Assembly (NCBI RefSeq): GCF_907164915.1
Contig: NC_061864.1
Coordinates: forward strand, 129,889-193,888
Source: Impatiens glandulifera
Lineage: Eukaryota > Streptophyta > Magnoliopsida > Ericales > Balsaminaceae
DNA: 64,000 bases
Direction: 5' to 3'
Part shown: positions 13,349 to 22,392 of the stretch, piece after piece
How the letters are laid out: the number at the start of each line of letters is the position of its first letter
How positions within the stretch are numbered: the first letter of the stretch is position 1
The notes under the pieces: model-generated
Told to the model about the DNA's origin: nothing
Databases searched by the model: none
Seen by the model: only the letters and a program-made list of their open reading frames with translations
Made by a program: the position numbers and the translations under genes

Positions 13349-14630
13349 TTACATTTCAATTATTATTTATATAATATAATAAATATTCACTTTATCATCT
13401 TCATAAATAATTGATAAATACTAATAAAATTTAAAATATTTTAACCATAATTATGTATAATAATTTAATAATTTATAAAAATAATTACAATCATTCTTCC
13501 CTAAGTTATTGACGATTTTACTTAATACATTTTTAATTTCATCTCGTATAACTTTCTTGGTCACACCTCCCACAAATTATAATTTTTTTTAGTTATCTAT
13601 CTTAATTCGAATACGCTGACTTTGACTTCGTTAGTTTTTCATCTTTTTCAAAATTTTATTGGGAATAAGATTATCATATTTCTACTAATTTTGTACTATT
13701 GAGAACTTCCAAAATTGATTCTTTTGAGCATATCTGAAATTGTTAACAATATATTTCATGTTAGGTTTGTTCATTGATAAACATTTTTGGCTGAATTATG
13801 TTTTTATTATTATTTTTCAAATGTTTAATCTCGTTATTTTCCACTTTGTTTGGTGATATTTTGAATATCTTATATTTTTTTTATAATGTTTTTGTAATTA
13901 TATTTAAACGATTCTTATTTATATAATATTGAATTAATTTTTTTAAATAAAAACAAAATTTTATACAAAATAATAATTAAAAGTAAATATATATTAAAAT
14001 ATAAATAATTAAATTTATAAAAATATTAATTTATGTATATATATCAAAATATAAATGATCATATTTATAAAAATAATAATTTAAATATTTTAATAAAAAT
14101 AACAATTTAAATTATATATATATTTAATAATAAATTTAAATATAAAAAATTGAAAAAAAAATTGAAACTAAATAATAAAATAAATTAATTTGGAAATTAA
14201 TTTGATGCTTACAATACGAAAAAGAAGTTGACTGACTAATTAATATATATTCTTAAGGTCACAACTAAATATATACTAGCTAGAGGTTACTTTTTACCGT
14301 ATTGTACAGGGCTTAATTTACAGATTTAGAGATTGTTCAAATTAAGTGCTATTATTTTTGTGACTTGTATTTAATTTGTGCTATTAAGTGTATATATATA
14401 TATGTTACATTGTTTAGGGTGGATCTGTTCATTTAATATTCCAATATTGGTTTTGGATGGAGGGTGGAAATACTGTATTTGTGGACTCTGGCACGTGCGG
14501 CTACAGAAAAATTATGTCATTTATTAGTTTTTAGTATGATTTTTTGTATTTTTCAGAAAGAAACTTTTGTGTGATCAAATGTTTGACTCACGGACTTGGT
14601 CCTTTAACATCAGGTTTAAGTGGCTGTTGA
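10996..14630. other. Intergenic DNA with a GC-rich patch, no gene seen
   Basis: Mostly AT-rich. A short GC-rich patch at about 11,730-12,000 contains the palindromes GCGGCGCCGC and AAACGACGTCGTTT, which could be a promoter-like or LTR-like region. No splice-consistent coding frame was found. The 12.0-14.6 kb part is simple AT-rich sequence. Confidence 0.5.
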
Positions 14631-14638
14631 ACTCGATC

Positions 14639-15810
14639 TAGGAATGGCAAAACTTCGGGTTTTGAGGGACCTGAACCTGACCCGATTCTGCCCCGAAAAA
14701 ACGTTTCCACGATTTATCCGAATTTGGCCGGTTCTGACCCGACCCGGACCCGTTAAAAAAATAATCCCAGAATTTTTAATTTTTTTTAATTTCTTTTATA
14801 TAATTAATAATTTAATATTTATTTTTTTTATTAGTAAAAAAATAATTTTCAATAAATTGTTTTAAATTGTTTTGGTTGATGGTATATGTATGAGAGGATA
14901 TTTTACTTTTACTCGGTATATTTTTTATTTCATTTTATCTGGCAAATTCTATCTATGTAGGTATGACAAATTTTTTGGTATGAAATAATTATTTTAATCG
15001 GAACATAATTGGACCCGATATCGTCTTGAAAAATTGAGTATTCAAATAATTCATATTTTTTTGTATGACTGATACCCGGCATAATTTAAGAACCAAATAT
15101 TTATAAAAAATTATTTTCTTAAAAATATATATTTTATAATTTTGAACTAAATTTGTATACCTTTATAATGTTTAGAATTTTTGACTTCTTGAATATTATT
15201 TTTAACCCTTTAATAAATAATTATTTTTTAATAAATAAAATATAAATATTATAATATTTGATATTATTAAAAAAGTTTAAATTAATTTCATAAAATACTT
15301 AAATAAGGAGAATTATATATATATATATATATAATATTAAAATTATATTATTTTTAAAGAGTAATAAAAAAAATATTACTATCAAACTTAAATTTTGAAT
15401 TATTAAAGGATTGAAAAAAAAAATCATTTAATTATAAAGTTGTAAACTTTCCATACATCTTTATTATTATATTTACAAGAATAAAAAATTATAAATCTTA
15501 CCGACGTACTCTCTTCCTAGGCTCTAAACTGAAACATAGCATTTTTCTTCAACAATGGCGGTTTCGGTCTTCTTTGAGCTAGAAGAACCGAAACAGAAGT
15601 CGTCGGAACCGAAACGATACAAGAGGAACCGAAACAGTTTCTTTTAATTATTGGGTCTCGGTTCGGGTCTCGGTTCTTCTATCGAGTACCCGGAACCGAA
15701 CTATTCTAACCCGAAATAGCCCCGAACCGAAATGCAAAAACAATACCAATCGATCGATTCGGTTCCTTCGGGTACCTGAACTGTCGGGACACAGCTGCGC
15801 GCCATGCCTA
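14639..15810. mobile_element. Non-autonomous hAT element
   Basis: Begins TAGGAATGGC and ends GCCATGCCTA, giving 10-bp terminal inverted repeats with one mismatch. A perfect 8-bp duplication ACTCGATC flanks it (14631-14638 and 15811-15818), the size expected for the hAT superfamily. Subterminal parts are rich in GACCCG/CGGTTCGGG motifs typical of plant non-autonomous hAT elements. The middle is AT-rich and I see no transposase. 1,172 bp. Confidence 0.8.
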
Positions 15811-15904
15811 ACTCGATCAAGTGATATAGAGGTGGTTCGCAGGATGAGGGAGAACTCTTTAGACGTCATGCATCGGTAATTAATATCTTATAAAATATAT
15901 TTTA

Positions 15905-17634
15905 GGAAAAAAGTTCGCTTAGACGTATGTATTTGTACAACTATGTACTAATAAAAGTTCATTTAAACCTAGTACTATACAAATTGGCTCATTTAGTCTT
16001 TTTTTTTTTTAAGTAAATCGTGATTAATTTTTATTTTTTAATTTATATATTTATTAATATATTTTCTCTCTCATTCTTTTTTATTAATAAATGAACTTTT
16101 ATTTTTATTTTTTTATAAATATTTTATTATTATTATATGAGTATTTATTATTAATTATTTTAATTTAATTATATATATATATATATATGCATTTTTCATT
16201 AATTATTTTAACTTTATATTTTTTATGTTTTTTTATGTTTTTTTCTTATATTAACATTAATTATTAATTATTTTAAAATTGTTTAATCCCAATAATTGAA
16301 TATAACAATGATTTATACTTTTAACAATAAAAATTATTTAACACAAAAATAAATTAATTAATATTTAAATAATAATAACAAGTTATTTATCAAACATAAA
16401 AAGAGTAATAATCAAATATTAGACAAAACAATGTTACTTAAATTAAATAAAAATTAAATAAAAAATTATTAATTTCATTTTTGTTCATATTAAATTAAAT
16501 AAGAATGAGAGGTAACACGGGAAAAAGCACAAAAAGTAGAATGGGCTCCTCTTGTATGGTCAACGAAGATTATCCATAGACACTAGTTCATCCTATGGCT
16601 CGCCTTCTAGGAAAGACTCAGCACTCGTGATCGTATCAGCAAGTATATGAGCATCCCGGACACGAACTGTCTTCTATGTAGAGGAAATGAAGAAACCATA
16701 TATCACCTATTCGGGAGTTATTGTATTGCTTCAGAGCTTTGGGACATATTTTATAAAAGTCTAGAGCTAATTAATTTCCCGAGTGAATGGAATGAAATCA
16801 AAGATGCAGCACTACTTAAAGCCAAGAGAAATAGATTTGCAACAAGCGTGTTCAAGTGCGGCTTTAGAGCAGTGGTGTATAACATTTGGCAAGAACAGAA
16901 TGTAATGGTATATGGCAGAACCCGCAGGAGCGTTGAAGAGTTATGGAAAGATATTGTATTGGATTGCAGCGCCCTCGTGAGAACGTGGACAAGAATTCCA
17001 AGCACGGATCAGAAGTGGAATATCTATAGGAACTGGAATTTACCGTTTTTTAAACTCATTAGAATTGAAAGCATTGTAATCAGATAATTCATTTACGTTT
17101 TTAACTTTTTAGCTTTTATTCAGAATGTTACGACTTCAAAATCATTCTAGGCCTGTCTAGAATGATCTCTTAAACTCGTGGTTTTTTTTCCCATTTTTGA
17201 GAATTTCTAATGAAATAACGTTAAGTCGTTTTTCCCAAAAAAAAAAAAATTAAAATAAGAAAAAATTCTTTTAAAAAATATTACAATAAAACATAAAATT
17301 CATATATAAGTTGTTAAAGTTTTTTCAAAACTGACAATTTAAGATCTACGAGACAAAAAAAAAAGATGAAATAAAAAAATTGATATAAAAAGAATAAAAA
17401 ATTTAAAAGAGAAATAAATTACCTGGTTTAATTAATATAAAAGAATGAGAGAGAAAATATATTAATATTTAATTATTAAATATATAAATTTAAAAATAAA
17501 AATTAATTATGGTTATTTAAAGAGGCTAAATGAGCCAATTTTTGATAGTATATATGTTTAAATGACCTTTTATTAGTATATACGTCTAAGTAAGCTAATT
17601 GTACAAGTACATACGTCTAAATGAGCTGTTTTCT
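15905..17634. mobile_element. Long-TIR MULE-like element with 9-bp TSD
   Basis: The left 110-120 bases (motifs TTAGACGTATGTA, AAATGAGCC) recur inverted at the right end (about 17,518-17,634). The flanking 9-mer TATATTTTA is identical on both sides (15896-15904 and 17635-17643). Long inverted ends plus a 9-bp duplication point to the Mutator superfamily. There is no transposase. A LINE tail is inserted inside (16,507-17,249). 1,730 bp. Confidence 0.7.
16507..17249 (+). mobile_element. 5'-truncated LINE tail with partly open frame
   Basis: A 146-codon frame (16,647-17,087) encodes the zf-RVT end of a plant LINE ORF2 protein: CLLC, TIYHLF, LWDIF, then WQEQN and RRSVEELW. The upstream bases continue the same domain (VWSTK, LSTRDRI) with stops. 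The insertion ends in a 13-base poly(A) at 17,237-17,249. Flanks TTAAATAAGAA (left) and TTAAAATAAGAA (right) look like a slightly diverged target duplication. The open frame suggests a younger copy than the others, but it lacks the RT and endonuclease parts. Confidence 0.7.
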
Positions 17635-17679
17635 TATATTTTATAATTATGCTAGTACGTAAACAATAACTTTATAATT

Positions 17680-17995
17680 AGAAGAGGAGAAATGATTGGG
17701 AGATTAAATTTTGGAGAGTGAATTTTAAAAGGATTGACGTGTCGCAATCTGATTGGTTGAAAAAATAATAAAATTTCTCTCTCTTCTCTCTCCTCACCTT
17801 TTATTCTTTTTCCACATATAGTAACACATCATTCCCTCGGATCTAACCAATAATTACATATAAGAAATGACCGGAGAGAAAATTTTAGAGAGATAATTTT
17901 AAAAGGAATAACGTAACAAATTTTCTCTCTCACACTGATATGGTAACACATCATTCTCTCCCTTATTCACTCTCACAAATTCGGCATATATAGGC
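17680..17995. repeat. MITE-like duplicated segment
   Basis: Two partly similar segments in direct order, each with an (A)GAAATGA start, a TTTTAAAAGGA motif and GTAACACATCATTC, separated by about 190 bases. They resemble small Mutator-type MITE pieces. I could not define both ends or a target duplication. Confidence 0.3.
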
Positions 17996-18170
17996 CTCTC
18001 TCTAAGCCAAAATTTCTCAAATTTCTAATAAATCAATTAATACATTTCTATCAATATTTTTTATATAATACGATATTATAATTATATATTTAATTTTTGT
18101 TAAAATTAAGATTATTATCGTTTGTTTTTAACTGTGGGCCACAAATATATTTTTAATGGGCCCTGAGGTG

Positions 18171-19423
18171 GGGAAATTTGATGAAATTGCCCTACTAATA
18201 GCCTTAATTCTAAAAAAGGACCGCGTCTGATAATGTTTGCAAAATGGACCTTTTTGCCCTGCGAAAAGTCGGTAATACCCTCGCGCGCCTGTTTTACCGC
18301 TCAATTACGAGAAATGTCATTCACGCATTTTCATCTAAAAATCGTGAGTTGATTAACGCGTTTTAGATGAAAATGCGTGAATGGTATATTTCTCGCATTT
18401 GGTATTCCTCGAATTTGATATATTTCTCGTATTTGATATATTTCTTGCATTTGGTATATTTCTCGCATTTGCAGTTTTCCTTCCTCTTTTCCTTGGCTTC
18501 ATATCGTCTGGATTTAGTAAAGACGACGATAACTCGTCATGCCCGTGATCTACTCCGCCGGTAACAATCTCCGGCGAGAAAACAGAGTCGTCTTCTACCT
18601 TAGGCGAAAAGCTTATCGTGGTTGGAAGAAGTGATTTCCCAAGGGTTAGATCTTGTCTGAATATCCTCGGCGAAGCTTTTCCCTATACGGCGTGATAAGC
18701 TTTGAATTGAGATTTAACCAATTGAATGATACTCTAATCTTCTGGAAATGATCTCATCGAATAACCCAATTCAACTACACCTGATTTGACAGGAACGAAA
18801 GCCACAGTCTGAAACTGCGCCATCTTGGCTAAGAATGATATGGTTTGATAATGTTCTAAACAACCCTTAAGATCAGAAACTCAAATGGGTCGACCAGTAT
18901 TAAACGATTGAGAAGGAATCAATGGTTTATCGAATGTAAAACAATAATACATGGAAATCAGATAGAACATCTGCAAATAAGAAACAGAATCAAAACCCAA
19001 TACAGATCTATTATTATTATTATTATCTTGTCTTCCTCCCCCTCCAAAACAAATCTGTAACTTCTGAAGAACCTGTCTCCTTCGATGATTCAGATCTCCA
19101 ATTTCACCTCAAAATGCGAGAAATATCAAATGCGAGAAATACATCAAATGCGAGAAATATACCAAATGCGAGAAATACCAAATACGAGAAATATCAAATA
19201 CGAGAAATATTATTCACGCATTTTCATCTAAAACGCGTTAATCAACTCACGCTTTTTAGATGAAAATGCGTGAATGACATTTCTCGTAATTGAGCAGTAA
19301 AATAGGCGCGCAAGGGGTATTATAGACTTTTCGCAGGACAAAAAGACTCATTTTACAAACATTATCAGGCGCGGACTTTTTTGGAATTAAAGCTATTAGT
19401 AAGGCCATTTCATCAAATTTCTC
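18171..19423. mobile_element. Pack-MULE-like element carrying a bHLH gene piece
   Basis: Left end GGGAAATTTGATGAAAT and right end (inverted) GAGAAATTTGATGAAAT begin inverted arms of about 300 bases (18,171-18,470 and 19,107-19,423). The arms share stretches such as CGAGAAATGTCATTCACGC and an inner hairpin with TTTTCATCTAAAA. Flanking 8-mers CTGAGGTG (18163-18170) and TTGAGGTA (19424-19431) match except for two transitions, so this is probably an aged Mutator-type duplication. The 640-bp centre is not transposon DNA but part of a host-type bHLH gene. Confidence 0.75.
18468..19106 (-). pseudogene. Captured bHLH-MYC_N transcription factor fragment
   Basis: One minus-strand frame runs through nearly the whole insert. 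It reads RQVLQKL and CFGGGG, then RSVLGFDSV, DKPLIPSQSFN, FLAKMAQFQTVAFVPVKSG, SPKVEDDS and finally RKRGRK. This is the MYC_N domain and linker of a subgroup IIId bHLH protein (the JAM/bHLH13/bHLH17 type, JAZ-regulated repressors in Arabidopsis). It stops just before the basic helix-loop-helix. Three in-frame stops (18,881-18,883 TGA at an expected Trp; 18,734-18,736 TAG; 18,683-18,685 TAG) kill it. Each can be explained by a C-to-T or G-to-A change. No start codon or bHLH domain is present. Confidence 0.75.
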
Positions 19424-20066
19424 TTGAGGTAAAGGTACGTGCATACACCAACTTAACCTCTAATAAATTTAATTCGCATGCTAATTAAGTTAAGGTTAGG
19501 ATAGATGTGTCGTTTTATTTTTGAAAGCATAGATACCATTTCGAGGGATGAGTAGAGATAACCAAGCACTATGCCACCTCTTATCAATTAAAACATGCAG
19601 CCAAATTAGGAAATTAAACCCATTCCTAGTTTTTTTAAGTACATGAAAATTATGTTATAAATCTTCTAAAATATAATTTATACAATTATTAGGTTAAAAA
19701 CCAAGCATTATGTTAATGAATTATACATGACTTTAGTAATTGTTAAATTTAGGTAGAAATATCCCTCTATATATGGACGTTAGAAAATGAAATTAAATTT
19801 AATGAGAAACAAAAGACATTTATTTGTATTTATGTAGTTGGATAAAAATTAAGATACATAAACAAATATCCAAATATATATATATATATAGTTTTTATTA
19901 ATTAAGTGGGTGAAGTGTGATATATGTACGTACGTATATGGTTGAGGAAATGAAGATGCATTGAAATGAATTTATTATATATAGCTTTTATTATATAGGC
20001 CAAGAATCATGTGACTTCGATATTATTTATTTATTGTACGTACTACTACTACTTAATTCATTATTT

Positions 20067-20070
<4 letters not shown>

Positions 20071-20113
<43 letters not shown>
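20071..20113. repeat. (TA)n microsatellite upstream of the EPF2-like gene
   Basis: About 43 bases of alternating TA, some 150 bases before the start codon of the EPF2-like gene. It may lie in the promoter or 5' UTR. Confidence 0.85.
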
Positions 20114-20116
<3 letters not shown>

Positions 20117-20263
20117 CAATATATATGACAAGCTAGGTACGTTACGTACTTATATGTTGTTACTCTCGTAACTCCTTTATTTTCTCTCATATTAATTTCA
20201 AAACTACCTATAAAGATTATTTGAATTAATTAACTAGCTAGCAAGAAGAGAAGAAAAGAAAAC

Positions 20264-20609
20264 ATGAAGAGAAGTACTAGTAGACGTCGTTGTTCACTCA
20301 TACATCATCTTGAGTACTACAACAACCCGTTTCTCGTCCTAATTTCACTTCTACTACTACTTTCGTCGTCATGTTGTTCATCAGCACAAACCCTACTACT
20401 ACGCTCTCATCTTATTTGTACGTAACCATATCTTTATTTAATAATTCTTCTTCTCCTCCTCATAACTAATTATATAATCAATTAACATCGATCCACTCAT
20501 CCATCCATCATCAGATATCAACAAACATCATGATCAACACCACCACCTTCGGAAAGGAGAGCAACATCATCATCAGGTTTCTATCGTACGTCTTTCCTTA
20601 ATTAATTAT

Positions 20610-20641
<32 letters not shown>

Positions 20642-21053
20642 TTAATTCAATCTGAATTAATTGAAGGTAGATAGATAGATGATAGATAGATTTGTGAGAC
20701 AGTGGGCCTAATTAATTACTAGACAGATAAATAGGATATTAATTAATTAATTGCTGGAGGAATTAAAACAGTAGGTAGGTAGGTAGGTAGGTAGGTAGGT
20801 AGGTAAAAGTATTGATAGATAATTTTGGTGCATGCAGGAGGAGGAGGATGATTCAAGGGAGAAAAAAGAAAAAGAAATGACGACCGAGCCAACATTAACA
20901 GGATCAAGGTTGCCAGACTGCTCGCACGCATGCGGACCATGTTTCCCTTGCAAGAGAGTCACAGTTAGCTTCAAATGCTCTGCCGTTGAGTCCTGCCCCA
21001 TGGTTTACAGGTGCACTTGTAACGGCAAATACTATCATGTCCCTTCCATCTAA
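20264..21053 (+). CDS. EPF2: EPF2-like secreted stomatal patterning peptide
   Basis: Three exons: 20264-20417, 20515-20585, 20838-21053. Phases agree and give 146 residues. The N-terminus is basic, followed by a hydrophobic segment at about residues 23-36 and CCSSAQ, consistent with a signal peptide. Exon 2 encodes a His-rich pro-region. The C-terminal 50 or so residues hold eight cysteines, starting GSRLPDCSHACGPC, then KRV, and ending CTCNGKYYHVPSI. The CKRV, SFKCS and YYHVPS features match EPF2 better than EPF1. In Arabidopsis EPF2 is secreted by early stomatal-lineage cells and, through ERECTA-family receptors and TMM, limits entry into that lineage. That role is inferred from the family. 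Introns use GT-AG sites (GTACGT donors). A paralogue of the EPF1/EPF2 pair remains possible. Confidence 0.87.
20771..20805 (+). repeat. (TAGG)n microsatellite in intron 2 of the EPF2-like gene
   Basis: Eight or nine GTAG units lie 30-60 bases before the acceptor of the last intron. Because each unit contains AG followed by GT, the run carries many decoy splice dinucleotides. The used acceptor (CATGCAG, ending 20,837) is clear from frame. Confidence 0.85.
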
Positions 21054-22117
21054 GTCTAACCACTCCGCCTACTCTCTCTACCTAGCTACATCCTACATCC
21101 TACATGTTTTTCTTAATTCTTGTACTGTTAATTAATTCATAAGCAATTGTTATATCTAATTAACCTCTTTTTTCTACATTATATATATGTTCAGAATCGG
21201 GCATGGATAAAGCAATTTATGCATTTGCATAGGCTCCACATCTATAGATTCTATTTTTTAATATTTAATCATTATTATATTATTAATCTTATTTTTTTTT
21301 TTCTCCTTTAATATTAAATATATATTATACAATATATATATATAACTTTTTTATCTCTTTTTTAATTTTTATTTTCGTATTATAATATATTAACTATTTA
21401 TATCTCAGTTTATATTATTAAATTTGAAAAAAAATTATTATTTTAGAGACCCAAAATTTAAATTTGCATAAACCCAAATTCGAATAGTATGATCATACAT
21501 TCATTAATGCATGCATATGCCCATGTAACAAAAAAAATAACAATTTTCACTATTAATAGCTACCATGCATCAATATTATTATTGCTACCTAACCTAGCTA
21601 TATATATTATATATATATCACCATGCATGGACAATATTAAAGCAAATCAAACATTAAACCCTATTATATCTAACTTATATATTTATATTAATTATTTAAT
21701 TAATTAATCCCACAATACCCAAATTATTTACATACAGAAAATTACTAACTAAACTCCTTTAATTTTAAATACAAAATATTAATTCCTCTTAATTAACCAA
21801 TATTAATTAATTATACACCTAACAACAAATAATTAATATACATTTACATCTCATTAACAATTTCAATTTCTTATTTTTTTGTATTGATGACTCAATTATA
21901 TATCTATAGTTGTATTTTATTTTTTTATCACACAAAAAAATATTATTATTATTATTATTGTTTCTTTAATATATTCTTATGTTCAAAAATAAAATAATAT
22001 ATATATATATATACTTAAAAATAAAACTCATTTAATTTATTTGTTAATTTAACATTTTAAGAATAAAAAAAATAAAAAATAAAAAATGGACAACTGATTG
22101 AATGTGTAACCGTAACA
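21054..22117. other. Intergenic DNA downstream of the EPF2-like gene
   Basis: Holds the 3' UTR of the EPF2-like gene (extent unknown) and AT-rich sequence. I see no other gene or bounded repeat before the MULE target site. Confidence 0.6.
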
Positions 22118-22126
22118 TTTTAAGAA

Positions 22127-22208
22127 GAGAAATGATAATATCAACGAATGAGTAGCGAAAGCAAGGCCACGAATCCTACGTGGCCTTGCCAGCTAGGAGA
22201 GAGAAAAA
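22127..22208 (+). repeat. MULE left terminal inverted repeat
   Basis: Matches 30669-30750 inverted. It contains a perfect internal hairpin: CAAGGCCACG, seven-base loop, CGTGGCCTTG (22,162-22,188). It likely contains transposase binding sites and part of the promoter of the protease gene, by analogy with other MULEs. Confidence 0.88.
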
Positions 22209-22392
22209 AAAAGAAAAAAAAAATGAAAAAAAAAAGAAAAACGTTTCAGTTTCCCCTTCTTCTTTCCTCTCTCTTTCTTCTTTTCATTTATTCTTTCCGG
22301 CGGCGATTTTTCTCTTCTCTGGCGATTTTTCTCTCCGGCGGCGGCATCCCCGACTTCTTCAACTTTATTCATCTTCTTTCTTTTGATCGAAA

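Noticed and set aside
20743..20940. Minus-strand frame rich in YLPTYLPT opposite the EPF2-like gene
   Set aside because: Product of the TAGG microsatellite and antisense to the real exon.
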